From the NCBI RefSeq assembly GCF_000154285.1, contig NZ_DS483473.1:1-64000 (forward strand): a DNA stretch of 64,000 bases. The letters are read 5' to 3'. Source of the DNA: Amedibacillus dolichus DSM 3991. GTDB taxonomy: Bacteria; Bacillota_I; Bacilli_A; Erysipelotrichales; Erysipelotrichaceae. Made by a program: the position numbers and the translations under genes. The notes beneath the pieces were generated by a model. It saw only the letters and a list, made by a program, of their open reading frames with translations. It had not been told where the DNA came from and ran no database searches. The number at the start of each line of letters is the position of its first letter. Within the stretch, counting starts at the first letter, position 1. This document shows, one piece after another, positions 19,479 to 28,572 of the stretch.

Positions 19479-22400
19479 TCAAATCTCCCTTTCCGCACTC
19501 TTTTTTGGCGCTATCTTTTTGTGTTCTGCCTTGGGCTGGCTTTTCAGCTGCTCCATGACGGACTTTTTCTTTTCCCGTTCCTCCCGATGGGCAGCGGTAG
19601 CCAAATCCATGAGGGAAATGGGCTGACCGTTGCGGGCCTGCTGTTCCAGCTCTGCCACCGTAGGCTCTTTTGCGCCATTGTTGATGATACCGTCGATCAT
19701 GCCGTAATCGTCCTCCACGGCCATCTCCGCATTTTTCAACGGATTTTCCGGCAGGAATCCGGGGATCTGGGTAAAACCAACACTGTCACAGTAATGACAG
19801 GATACCTTACCGTCCTGCTTGATCGCAACGATGTCACTGACACTCATAGAAGGACTGTGAAAATCCGCCGGCTTTTGCAGATTAAACTGCTCATATAGTT
19901 TTTCCAGCTGCTCCGGTACCGTGCCAGACTCCCTCAGCGGAGCTGTGTAAATGAGGTCATAATTGCTGCGGTCTATGGAAATGTCATGGGACTTTAACCA
20001 ATCCAGATTCATAAAGCGCACATTCTGCGGATCGTCACGGCTCACCTGATAGATAGCAAAGCAATCTCTGTTCTGGGATAGAAATGCCTGTTCGCGTTCC
20101 TGCTGATGTTCCTGACGCTCCATGACCTTTTCGTGGAACTGAGGGCTTTTCTCCCATTCCTCACGGTCCACGCCAAAAAGACCGCCATGATCCATGATTT
20201 CCTGCGGGTCAAACACCATGCTCTCCGTATTGTCCTCATGCAGCACATAAACGGTCAAACCGGCGGCATCCAGTTCCAGCGCCCGTTCTCTGGTAACAGG
20301 GAACATCCCATCATAGGAGTAGCCGTATTCCTGCATATCTGGTGTGGAGACCTGCTCATCCGGCATGGGGTATTCATCCAGTGCCTGCTCCTGTGCTTCC
20401 GGCAGCTGGGAAGAAGCAGCCATCTGACTGACCTCTGCCTGCATCTGCTGATAGGCAGCGTCCTGCAAGGTCTCAATCATGGACAACGGTGCGTATTTTA
20501 CCGAGTCTCTGCCCAAATCGTTGTCATCACAAATCTGGAGAACTGCCTTCATGCGGGAAATCTCCGGCATATCCAGCTGACCACCATCCAGCTCTTTCAT
20601 GGATGCGGCATCGTAAAGGGTATAGTCCCAGCCGCTGTCACAGGACTGGATATGAAGATAGGTGGCATTGTCGATCAGAAACAAAGCCTCCTGCTGATTG
20701 GCGTCCGCCCCCAGCACTTCCATTTCCGGCATTGCCGCAGCCAGTTCCTTTACCGCTTTTTGCACCAGAGGATTATCACGGTAATAGTCGATTGCCTGGA
20801 TGGTGTCCAGGTCAATGGTCTGGCCGGTCAAAATCGGAAAAGGTCCTTCATAGTCGCTTCCGTCTTTCAGCTCAAAACCAATGCCCTTGATCCCGTTCAT
20901 TCGTTCTGCCGGAATCTCCTGATAAATGCGGATTGCTTCCTCCAAAGACAAGTTATCGTGGTATTCTCCGAGGTTTGGAAATTCCATGCACTCTGCTACA
21001 TAGTAAGTCAGATTGCTGGTTGGCTGCTCTATCGGGGCGGTTTCCGGCTCTGCCTTTGCATGAGGGTCGATTCCGCGCTCTTTGCAGATTTCCTTATAGT
21101 GGCGCTCAATGTCGGAGATCAAAGTGCCGGAGGTTTTGTTGATGGTCTCCAAACTGGCTCTCAATTCTTTCAGCTCCTTGCCTTGACTCCAACTGGCAAT
21201 ATAGCCAAAGCTGTTTTCTCCAGTCTCGATGCCAAAATACTTGCAGACCGCATAGGAGATGCTTTCAGCCTCCACTTCTTCCGTGTGACGATCTTTCCTC
21301 TGTTTCTGCAAAAACTGGGAGAGGGTAGAAAAGCCACCGGTAAAATTCAGCCCTTTTTCCTCGGTCAGCATCAAGCGTCCATCTTCCGTCAGTTCCAACG
21401 GCTCTGTCAGCAGAACGGAGCCTGCATGGTTTACAACCACTCGTTCTTCCACACAGACCGGATCTCCAGGATCGTAGTCAGAACCGCGCAGGTCATAGCA
21501 ATAAACGCCCTCTGGCAGATTATCGCGAGCAATCCGTCCGTTGGAGAACAGACCAAGTTTATCAAACAGCTCGATCTCCTGATATTGCTCGTCATTGGCA
21601 ATCTGGATCTTTTTCTGATTGTGGAGCTTGCTGTGAGCAATCTCGTGAACCGTGGCCGAAACCGTCTGCACCTCGCTCATGCCCTGACGAATGGCAATTT
21701 TCTGATGATCGGCAGAAAAATAGCCGTCCGTATCGGCGGCCATTGCTTCAAAAGTAATCGGCACCGGTGCGCTGCGGCGCAGGGCCTCCATGAATGCCTC
21801 ATAATTTGGCACATTGCCGGAAAGGGAGGAAGCAAGCTCCGGCAAAGGTTTCCCGTCGGTCTGACTCACATCAAAGACCTTGACAGGGCGAAACATGGGA
21901 ATCTCGATTTCTTTTTCCTCTGTGACGATCTTTCCGTCTTTATCCAGAATCGGAGCCTTGGTATCTGGGTCCAGCTTCTGCTCCTCGATTTTCTTCTTAT
22001 ACGGTGTGGGAGCGATGATGGTAATGCCATGCTCGCCCTTTTTTACATGACGCTCAAACTGGTCTCTCCACTTATTGTATCCGGCTACCAATGTGGCGTC
22101 CGGCTTCTGCATATAGATGAGCATGGTGTTGTTTACCGAATAGCGGTGGAAGCGGGACATGACGGACAGATAACGCATATACTTTTCGCTTTCAAACAAT
22201 TCTTTGATACCCTGCTCGATGCCATCTGTGATTTCCCTTAGCCGTTCTCGGTTGGTGGGTTTATTCTCAGCCATGATTTTCAATCTCCTTTCCAAGTGTG
22301 TGATTTCTGCTGTGTGTTCTGCAATCCATGCCTTTTGTTCTTCTTCACTTTCATAAAGAAAAAGGTCCAGCAGGTACTCTACATAGGTTTTCTTCTGGAT

Positions 22401-22847
22401 TGCTTCCACAAAGCGGGGGTGCGGTTCTTCCTCCGGTGTCCTGGGAGAACGGTCGGCTTCCCATTTTTTCAACAGATAGTAGTAATCGGACAGTACACGG
22501 TAACAGCGCTGTCGATCCTCCCGAAACTTCTGTGCCTCGGTTTTTTGCCGGACATATCTCCTGCGGGGCGGGGCCTGACTGTCATAGATCAGGCCAAAGT
22601 CCTGTGCCAGTTTCTCCGCCGCTTCTTTTGGGGAGAGGTCAAAGAGCTTTGCGGTAAAGTCGATCACATCCCCATCTGCGCCACAGCCAAAGCAGTGGAA
22701 CCGCTGGTCTACCTTCATGCTGGGATTCTTATCATCGTGAAAGGGACAGCAGGCCATGCCAGTTCGACTGACTTTTATCCCGTAAAACTCTGCCGCTTCT
22801 CTGGTGCTAACCGACTGCTTGACCGCTTCAAATACATTCTCTGCCAT
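19479..22847 (-). CDS. CHC2 zinc-finger primase domain fused to ArdC-like/YodL/DUF4316 protein
   Basis: A 1,122-residue fusion. Residues 1-190 are a CHC2 primase zinc finger (A-C-C-P-F-H-D-D, F-H-C-F-G-C-G-A-D-G). The second part starts with M-A-E-N-K-P-T-N-R (22,274) and has an ArdC-like ssDNA-binding domain with a metallopeptidase motif V-H-E-I-A-H-S, then LPD/YodL and DUF4316-type modules and a lysine-rich tail. A good ribosome binding site (GGAAAGGAG) precedes the internal ATG at 22,274, so a separate 931-residue protein is probably also or mainly made; in related elements these are two genes. Roles in priming and protecting the incoming strand are inferred. TTRAP starts right after the stop. 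Confidence 0.85.
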   Translation of the reverse strand: MAENVFEAVKQSVSTREAAEFYGIKVSRTGMACCPFHDDKNPSMKVDQRFHCFGCGADGDVIDFTAKLFDLSPKEAAEKLAQDFGLIYDSQAPPRRRYVRQKTEAQKFREDRQRCYRVLSDYYYLLKKWEADRSPRTPEEEPHPRFVEAIQKKTYVEYLLDLFLYESEEEQKAWIAEHTAEITHLERRLKIMAENKPTNRERLREITDGIEQGIKELFESEKYMRYLSVMSRFHRYSVNNTMLIYMQKPDATLVAGYNKWRDQFERHVKKGEHGITIIAPTPYKKKIEEQKLDPDTKAPILDKDGKIVTEEKEIEIPMFRPVKVFDVSQTDGKPLPELASSLSGNVPNYEAFMEALRRSAPVPITFEAMAADTDGYFSADHQKIAIRQGMSEVQTVSATVHEIAHSKLHNQKKIQIANDEQYQEIELFDKLGLFSNGRIARDNLPEGVYCYDLRGSDYDPGDPVCVEERVVVNHAGSVLLTEPLELTEDGRLMLTEEKGLNFTGGFSTLSQFLQKQRKDRHTEEVEAESISYAVCKYFGIETGENSFGYIASWSQGKELKELRASLETINKTSGTLISDIERHYKEICKERGIDPHAKAEPETAPIEQPTSNLTYYVAECMEFPNLGEYHDNLSLEEAIRIYQEIPAERMNGIKGIGFELKDGSDYEGPFPILTGQTIDLDTIQAIDYYRDNPLVQKAVKELAAAMPEMEVLGADANQQEALFLIDNATYLHIQSCDSGWDYTLYDAASMKELDGGQLDMPEISRMKAVLQICDDNDLGRDSVKYAPLSMIETLQDAAYQQMQAEVSQMAASSQLPEAQEQALDEYPMPDEQVSTPDMQEYGYSYDGMFPVTRERALELDAAGLTVYVLHEDNTESMVFDPQEIMDHGGLFGVDREEWEKSPQFHEKVMERQEHQQEREQAFLSQNRDCFAIYQVSRDDPQNVRFMNLDWLKSHDISIDRSNYDLIYTAPLRESGTVPEQLEKLYEQFNLQKPADFHSPSMSVSDIVAIKQDGKVSCHYCDSVGFTQIPGFLPENPLKNAEMAVEDDYGMIDGIINNGAKEPTVAELEQQARNGQPISLMDLATAAHREEREKKKSVMEQLKSQPKAEHKKIAPKKSAEREI

Positions 22848-22853
22848 GTGCCT

Positions 22854-23132
22854 TTAACTGCCGGACTTTTTCACAGGGGGCTGGTATCCGGCGGCTTTTG
22901 CTCGCTCACTGGCAGCTTTGCGGCGCTCGGCGCTGTATGGCTCCCGGACTGATACACACCGCTTGGGGACGGTAAAGTTATGGGCGTCCTTTCGGGTGAT
23001 CTGGTCGGGGTGCTTTTTTGCCAGCAGTTCCAGCTTCTCCATCAGACGGGGATCGTGGGTATAGACCTCAGCCATTGGTTCTGCCTGGTTATAGAGGAGA
23101 ATGGTTTCCCGTTCCACTAAAGAGAGCTTCAT
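22854..23132 (-). CDS. Small basic conserved ICE protein, function unknown
   Basis: A 92-residue basic protein that I cannot assign. It starts M-K-L-S-L-V-E-R-E-T-I and ends with an Arg/Lys/Ala-rich tail (A-E-R-R-K-A-A-S-E-R-A-K). The ATG at 23,132 overlaps the topB stop as ATGA, which decides the start. It lies between topB and the CHC2 fusion gene in what appears to be one transcript. Confidence 0.65.
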   Translation of the reverse strand: MKLSLVERETILLYNQAEPMAEVYTHDPRLMEKLELLAKKHPDQITRKDAHNFTVPKRCVSVREPYSAERRKAASERAKAAGYQPPVKKSGS

Positions 23133-25237
23133 CGGCTGCCTCCTTTCCACTGGTCAAATTCCAGCTTGAAGTTGGCATACTGTCCATCGTCCTCCAAAAC
23201 CACAGTGGCATCGTAGGTCTTGCCGGTTTTCTCCGAATATAACCCCGTCACACGGACACGGCCATCGTTCAGCAGCGCAGACACCACAGCCTTGGTCGGC
23301 TGTTTTTTCTTGGCAGCCCACCATTTGTTGTTTTTCCAGATTGCAAATTTACAAGAATCATTCTGACAGAAGAAGCCTTTTTGCAGTTCTGCAACTTCAC
23401 CGCCGCAGCGAGGGCATTTGCCCACTACCTCACGGGGCGGAGTGAACAGGTACTCGGTTCCCTTGATGACCTGATAAGTTCCCACCAGATCTTTCAGCAT
23501 GGTGCTGATCCCGTCCAGAAACTCCTCTGGTGCAAGCTGCCCGCGCTCGATCTTGCCCAGGCGGTACTCCCACTCGGCAGTCAGAAGCGGCGATTGCAGT
23601 TGTTCCGGCAGGACCGTGATAAGGGATACTGCATCGTGGGAAGGGAGAAGCTGCACCGTTTTCCTGCTCTTTTTTCGTTCCAGAAAACCGGCAGATACCA
23701 GCTTTTCCAAAATACCGGCACGGGTGGCCGGTGTCCCCAGACCTTTTCGCTCGGCGTCCTCCGGCATATTCTCTTTTCCGGCAGTCTCCATTGCGGACAA
23801 CAAGGTATCCTCCGTAAAGTGCTGAGGTGGACTGCTTTTACCTTCTTTGACGATTGCCGCAGAAATCGAAAGGGTCTGTCCTTCGGTCAGCTCCGGCAGA
23901 GCTTTCTCTGCGCCTTCTTTTTTCGGCTCTGCATCCTTCATTTTGGCACGGTAAGCGTCCTCCAGTGCTTTCCATCCGGGGTGCTTCACCGTTTTTCCTT
24001 TGGCGGTAAACTCTCCACCGGCACACGCTGCAATCACAACAGTTTCCGAATAGATATGGGGCTGGGCTACGGCGCACAGCAGACGCAGGGCCACCAGCTC
24101 CAGCACCGCTTTTTCTCCCGCAGGAAGGGCAGAAAGGTCTGCATCCTTGAGATTTCTGGTAGGGATTACTGCGTGGTGGTCAGTTACTTTCTTATCGTTG
24201 ATGACCGTCTGCGGATCACAGGTAATGGCGATCCCTTTGCGAAACGGCATAGCGTTGGCAACCAGATTGACCAGCACCGGCAGGCTGTCTGCCATATCAC
24301 CGGTCAGATAGCGGCTGTCAGTACGGGGATAGGTGCAAAGCTTCTTTTCATACAGACTTTGCAGATAGTCCAGGGTCTGCTGGGCTGTAAATCCAAGCAA
24401 GCGGTTGGCATCTCTTTGCAGAGTAGTCAGGTCATAGAGGGCAGGCGGCTTTTCAGACTTTTCCTTGCACTCCACCTTTTTGATTGTGACATTTGCACCC
24501 TGACAGGTTTCTTTCAGCTGCTCAGCAGCGGCCTTATCCGCCATGCGATCCCCGGATATGGTAAGACCGGGCAGCTCAAGCGCCACGGTATAAAAGGGAA
24601 CCGGCTTAAAGGTGTCGATCTCAGCTTCTCGCTGAACAATAAGCGCCAGCGTCGGGGACATCACGCGCCCGATGTTGAGGGTTCGGTGATACAGCACGGA
24701 AAAAAGCCTTGTCGCATTGATCCCCACCAGCCAGTCGGCCTTGGCACGGCAGAGGGCAGCATCCCGAAGTCCGTCATAATCCGCACCGGGGCGCAGGTTT
24801 GCAAAGCCTTCCCTTATGGCAGAGTCCTCCATCGAAGAAATCCAGAGCCTTTTCATAGGCTTCTGACAGTCTGCCAGCTCATAGACGCTGCGGAAGATCA
24901 ACTCACCCTCGCGTCCGGCATCGCAGGCATTTACCACCTCCGTCACATCCGGGGCGTTCATCAGCTTTTTCAGAATATCAAACTGCTTTTTCTTATCCTT
25001 TCCCACTACCATCTGCCAATGTTCCGGCAGGATAGGCAGGTCATCATATCGCCACTTGGCATACTTGGGGTCATAGCTGTCTGCATCTGCAAGACCGGCC
25101 AGATGACCCACGCACCAGCTGACACGCCAACCGTTGCCCTCCAGATACCCGTCCTTACGGACGGTTGCGCCGATCACCGCCGCCAAACTCTGGGCAACTG
25201 ATGGTTTTTCGGCAATTACCAATTTATGTTGAGCCAT
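23129..25237 (-). CDS. topB: DNA topoisomerase III (type IA)
   Basis: A 702-residue type IA topoisomerase. It has the Toprim motifs (I-A-E-K-P-S-V-A near the start and A-C-D-A-G-R-E-G-E-L-I-F near residue 105) and the active-site region C-T-Y-P-R-T-D-S-R-Y-L near 310, with the catalytic Tyr. A zinc ribbon (C-P-R-C-G-G and C-Q-N-D-S-C) comes near the C-terminus, followed by the usual DUF3945-like tail. Such enzymes accompany Tn1549-type ICEs and are thought to resolve DNA tangles during excision and transfer. It overlaps the next gene by four bases. Confidence 0.93.
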   Translation of the reverse strand: MAQHKLVIAEKPSVAQSLAAVIGATVRKDGYLEGNGWRVSWCVGHLAGLADADSYDPKYAKWRYDDLPILPEHWQMVVGKDKKKQFDILKKLMNAPDVTEVVNACDAGREGELIFRSVYELADCQKPMKRLWISSMEDSAIREGFANLRPGADYDGLRDAALCRAKADWLVGINATRLFSVLYHRTLNIGRVMSPTLALIVQREAEIDTFKPVPFYTVALELPGLTISGDRMADKAAAEQLKETCQGANVTIKKVECKEKSEKPPALYDLTTLQRDANRLLGFTAQQTLDYLQSLYEKKLCTYPRTDSRYLTGDMADSLPVLVNLVANAMPFRKGIAITCDPQTVINDKKVTDHHAVIPTRNLKDADLSALPAGEKAVLELVALRLLCAVAQPHIYSETVVIAACAGGEFTAKGKTVKHPGWKALEDAYRAKMKDAEPKKEGAEKALPELTEGQTLSISAAIVKEGKSSPPQHFTEDTLLSAMETAGKENMPEDAERKGLGTPATRAGILEKLVSAGFLERKKSRKTVQLLPSHDAVSLITVLPEQLQSPLLTAEWEYRLGKIERGQLAPEEFLDGISTMLKDLVGTYQVIKGTEYLFTPPREVVGKCPRCGGEVAELQKGFFCQNDSCKFAIWKNNKWWAAKKKQPTKAVVSALLNDGRVRVTGLYSEKTGKTYDATVVLEDDGQYANFKLEFDQWKGGSR

Positions 25238-25427
25238 GATGGTTCCTCCTCTCTTTGAGCCATCGGGACATTTCCCGGTGACAGATACCTACGCAGGGTC
25301 TTCCATAATTCCCGCAACCATAGCAGGGGTGGCTGTGGGGCAAAGAAGGAGGACGGGAAGTTTCCTTCCCGCCCTCCGGCCTGCGTGTCATCATGCGTTC
25401 ATAGGGACTGTCTGTGAAACGGGTCAT
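25224..25427 (-). CDS. Small Cys/Arg-rich ICE protein
   Basis: A 67-residue protein with a [15 protein letters not shown] cluster that could bind a metal, flanked by Arg-rich stretches (E-R-M-M-T-R-R-P and W-L-K-E-R-R-N-H). It overlaps both neighbours by 4 (left-hand stop of DUF4366) and 14 bases (topB start), so it is translationally coupled. Relatives occupy the same position in other ICEs. No function is known to me. Confidence 0.6.
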   Translation of the reverse strand: MTRFTDSPYERMMTRRPEGGKETSRPPSLPHSHPCYGCGNYGRPCVGICHREMSRWLKERRNHHGST

Positions 25428-26188
25428 TTCACACTGTCCTCATCATCATCTTCTGTGCTGCCCCCGTCAGCATCCGGTTCCTCCGACTCCTCATCCTCGG
25501 TTTCCCATTCCTCGGAATCTTCCTCGCCATAATCATAATCGTCCAGACTGTCATTGCCCTTGGTCTTAGGCTTGTTCTTAACGAGCTTCAAGTAGGCAAA
25601 TACGCCACCGCCTCCCAGCAGAGCCAGCAAAAGGACTATCGCAGCCGGGTTCAATCCGGCAGGCTTCTCTTTTTCCGGCTCCGATGTTTCTGCCGGAGGT
25701 TCCGGTGCTTTGCCCGTACATTTACTCTTATCAGTTGCGCAGACCGGGCAGGCCGTATTGACTGCCCCTGCTTCACATTTTGTTGAACAGCTACACACAG
25801 CAGCCGGCTCCTCTTTGACATTTTCATCTTCCATCAGTGCCATCAAATCTGCTTCATCCACCTGGTTCAGAAAGTGAACAGCAGTCTTTTTATCCTCATT
25901 AGCCCTGTCGATCAAAATGTAAAAATAGTTGCCAGCCTTGGTGGTAACGGTAATGAGCTGCTTATTGCCACCAAAATCATCCACCAGAGCGGCATTGCCA
26001 TCTGGTGTAAGTGCCGGTGCCGGTTCTGCTTCTTCCACAATCACATTGCTGTCATTGGTAGAATCCTCTGCCGGTGCCGCCGGAGCCTGTTCTGACCCCT
26101 GTGCGAAAGCAGGGATCGTAAAGCCAAATGCCACAACCATTGTCAGGCAAAGGGCGGAAAGTGTTTTGCAAATTCTTTTATTCTTCAT
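25424..26188 (-). CDS. DUF4366 membrane-anchored surface protein
   Basis: A 254-residue exported protein: signal peptide [15 protein letters not shown] then A-F-A-Q, a Pro/Ala-rich linker, a domain with [15 protein letters not shown], a Cys-rich segment (C-S-C-S-T-K-C, C-P-V-C, C), and a transmembrane helix ([17 protein letters not shown]). A very acidic cytoplasmic tail ends the protein. The DUF4366 family is specific to Tn1549-type ICEs and lies beside the CHAP hydrolase, suggesting a part in the cell-surface end of the conjugation channel. The start at 26,188 matches the signal peptide. Confidence 0.8.
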   Translation of the reverse strand: MKNKRICKTLSALCLTMVVAFGFTIPAFAQGSEQAPAAPAEDSTNDSNVIVEEAEPAPALTPDGNAALVDDFGGNKQLITVTTKAGNYFYILIDRANEDKKTAVHFLNQVDEADLMALMEDENVKEEPAAVCSCSTKCEAGAVNTACPVCATDKSKCTGKAPEPPAETSEPEKEKPAGLNPAAIVLLLALLGGGGVFAYLKLVKNKPKTKGNDSLDDYDYGEEDSEEWETEDEESEEPDADGGSTEDDDEDSVK

Positions 26189-26435
26189 AAGCGGTAGCCT
26201 CCTGATTATTTGATTCCGGCAGTGCCGTATCTCTGCCATGGTTCATTCCACCGGAAAGCATAGCGTTCAGCTGTGCTGGAGTCATGCGTAACGCACGAAC
26301 CATCTGAACGATTTCCAGATTCTCTGCCTCCGTTTTCTGTGCTTCCAAGGTCTTGAGCTTTTCCTGATATTCCGCAATCTTCTCACGGGTTTTCTCAATT
26401 TCCTGGTCGATACGTTCAATTTTGTTTTTTGCCAT
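26178..26435 (-). CDS. DUF4315 small coiled-coil protein
   Basis: An 85-residue protein beginning [16 protein letters not shown], with a heptad-like coiled coil over the first 45 residues, then [15 protein letters not shown]. This is the DUF4315 pattern. It is placed after the CHAP hydrolase and overlaps DUF4366 by 11 bases, the normal arrangement in Tn1549-like elements. The function is unknown; association with the transfer apparatus is inferred from context. Confidence 0.8.
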   Translation of the reverse strand: MAKNKIERIDQEIEKTREKIAEYQEKLKTLEAQKTEAENLEIVQMVRALRMTPAQLNAMLSGGMNHGRDTALPESNNQEATAYEE

Positions 26436-26463
26436 AACCGTTCACTCCTTTCCACAAAGTCTG

Positions 26464-28200
26464 TTACCAGTTCATCAGACCATAGCCTTTAATGCTTTGA
26501 TAATTCAGGTCATAACTTTTGATCTTGCAGGCATCGCCGGAATTTCCCTCCACGGTATAAACACGGCTGCCATCCGTACCGATCACGATACCCACATGGT
26601 CTGCTGTCCCATCCAAATCCCAATCAAAGAAAATTGCATCTCCGGGAGCCAGATTGTTATAGCCTCTTGCACCCCATTGTCCATGAGACTGGAACCACGG
26701 AACGCCCTGCCACTCGCAGCCTGCAAAGCGCGGCTCACTTTTTCCAGCCTGGTTATAACACCAGGATACAAAGCAGGCGCACCACTCCACGCGGCTGTCA
26801 AAGCCATACCAGCTCCAATAAGGATAGCCGCCCACATTGCCGACCTGACGCTTGGCCAACTCCACCAACTGCGGATTTCCGGGACGGGTTCCATTTACAA
26901 ACTGTACACCGGTCAAGTCCTCGGAATTGCTCATGTCAGGGGAACCACCGCCAAACAACAGCGGCTTATTGCCCATGGTCTGCCGGTAAACCTGATACAT
27001 TTCCATCTGCTCCGGGGTCAGTAACTCCGACGCCACAGCGGAAATGGGCTTGCTGGTGAGTTTCACATTCAAAATGTAATACTCATAGGGGACTTCTTCT
27101 GAGGTGGTCTCGCCGGTCTCCGGGTCGGTGGAGGTCTCCGTGCGGTAGCGAATCTCCACTTCCTCAGTAAGCGTCAGCTGATACTGTGCTGCAAACACAC
27201 GCGCCAGCTCTGCCTGAGCGCTCTGTTGGGTGTAACCTTGCAAGACGGCAGACAGAAATGCTGCCAGCTCATGAGGGTCATGGCCGATCATACCAAGGTC
27301 ATAGCGATACTCGTCATACCCTGGGTGGCTGCTTTCAATGTTGTCGATTTCCTCCTGCAACTGGGCTTCTCTGGCTGCATAATCTGCCTCCACCGCCAGC
27401 ATTTCCGGGTCATCCGACGGATAGGTGGTGCCGGAGAGAACGGAACCGATGCTCTGCGCCATCATGGAGCAGGAGGACATGGTATTCATCAGCATACAGG
27501 TAATGAGGAACAAAACCCCTGCCATCAGGAAACCCTTCTTGTGGCGCATGACGAATGCCCCTGCCTGCTGTACCTTTTCTTTTACCGTCCTTGCGGCTTT
27601 TCCGGTTTTGGATGCAGCCTGGGCGGTATTTCCGGCAGTCTGACCGGCGTGTTTGGCGGCGGCATACTGCTTTTTGATGGCCTGCTTTTGCTGCCAGCGG
27701 GAAAGCGGATTGCTGGCAAACTGGGGATTTTCCTGCAAAGATTTCTGGTACAGAACATTTACATTTGCCTTTTCCAGTTGGCGCTCTGCCTGTGCTGCTT
27801 TGCGGTACGGCTTCAGCTTGTGGCTGCGATAGCCCTCCCGCACCAGATAAGCGCCGGTCTCCACCGCTTCCTCGGACTTGTGGGCGCTTTCCACGCCCAC
27901 ATTGTCCTGCTCTGTTTCCCGGATCTCTTTGTGGAGCTTGCCCACGACCAGATGGGCGGGAGCTTGCCTGACTCCTTGAGAAACTTTGGAAGGTGGCTTT
28001 TTCTTGTCCTCAAAGGTCAGCTTCGAGGTCTTTTTTCCGGTATCCGGGTCAATGACCGTCTGCCTGACCTTTTTCTTTGGGATATTGGCCTGCGCCTTAT
28101 CTGCTCTGGCCGCAGCTTTCTCCGCTTTACGGATCGGCTTTTCCAGTGCAGGGTCAGACCGTTCCTCATCAGTAAAGCGCAGGCGCGGTTCCTTATTCAA
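26464..28200 (-). CDS. CHAP-domain peptidoglycan hydrolase (VirB1-like)
   Basis: A 578-residue protein that would open the cell wall for the conjugation channel. The first 200 residues are basic and helical; a transmembrane helix follows (G-F-L-M-A-G-V-L-F-L-I-T-C-M-L-M), then an extracellular region. The C-terminal CHAP domain has W-C-A-C-F-V-S-W-C-Y-N-Q-A with the catalytic Cys, and D-H-V-G-I-V with the His. The arrangement is standard for Gram-positive type IV secretion. It overlaps the preceding small gene by eight bases and lies in the virB6-virB4-CHAP transcript. Confidence 0.9.
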   Translation of the reverse strand: MNKEPRLRFTDEERSDPALEKPIRKAEKAAARADKAQANIPKKKVRQTVIDPDTGKKTSKLTFEDKKKPPSKVSQGVRQAPAHLVVGKLHKEIRETEQDNVGVESAHKSEEAVETGAYLVREGYRSHKLKPYRKAAQAERQLEKANVNVLYQKSLQENPQFASNPLSRWQQKQAIKKQYAAAKHAGQTAGNTAQAASKTGKAARTVKEKVQQAGAFVMRHKKGFLMAGVLFLITCMLMNTMSSCSMMAQSIGSVLSGTTYPSDDPEMLAVEADYAAREAQLQEEIDNIESSHPGYDEYRYDLGMIGHDPHELAAFLSAVLQGYTQQSAQAELARVFAAQYQLTLTEEVEIRYRTETSTDPETGETTSEEVPYEYYILNVKLTSKPISAVASELLTPEQMEMYQVYRQTMGNKPLLFGGGSPDMSNSEDLTGVQFVNGTRPGNPQLVELAKRQVGNVGGYPYWSWYGFDSRVEWCACFVSWCYNQAGKSEPRFAGCEWQGVPWFQSHGQWGARGYNNLAPGDAIFFDWDLDGTADHVGIVIGTDGSRVYTVEGNSGDACKIKSYDLNYQSIKGYGLMNW

Positions 28201-28570
28201 ACCATTCTCCCAGCATGAGGGAGGACATCATGTAGTGCAGCTCTGCATAAATGGCCATTCCCACCGGATCGTTGAACATACAGCCGGACAGGTAGGCATA
28301 AAACTGTGCCACCACATCGGACAGGATCTTCGCTTCGGTTCCTTCCAGAACCAGACCCCCCATACCTTCTTTGGCACGGATGGTGCTCCACACCTCTGCC
28401 AAACGGAGCAGCCCCACCTGACCGGTCTCATTCAGTTCGGCTGCCTGGTCTGCCGCTGTGCGGCACTCGCTGACTGCTTCAGCCATGACCGTAAGCAGCT
28501 GGCTGCGCTGGGCATTTACCGCCCTGTCAAAAAACATCAGCGGGTTTTTATTCAAAATGTTGAGATTCAT
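28193..28570 (-). CDS. Conserved small ICE protein downstream of virB4
   Basis: A 125-residue helical protein, probably cytoplasmic, starting M-N-L-N-I-L-N-K-N-P and containing F-Y-A-Y-L-S-G-C-M-F-N-D-P-V-G. I recognise it as a constant neighbour of virB4 in this ICE type but know no function. An AAGGAGG site precedes two possible starts, at 28,576 (overlapping the original virB4 stop as ATGA) and at 28,570; the second has better spacing. It overlaps the CHAP gene start. Confidence 0.65.
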   Translation of the reverse strand: MNLNILNKNPLMFFDRAVNAQRSQLLTVMAEAVSECRTAADQAAELNETGQVGLLRLAEVWSTIRAKEGMGGLVLEGTEAKILSDVVAQFYAYLSGCMFNDPVGMAIYAELHYMMSSLMLGEWFE

Positions 28571-28572
28571 AA

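Noticed and set aside
20106-22241. Plus-strand open frame of 711 codons opposite the CHC2/YodL gene
   Set aside because: Shadow of the high-GC minus-strand gene; no motif, no ribosome binding site, composition typical of antisense frames.
23381-25201. Plus-strand open frame of 606 codons opposite topB
   Set aside because: Antisense to topB, whose catalytic motifs are certain; no conserved features.
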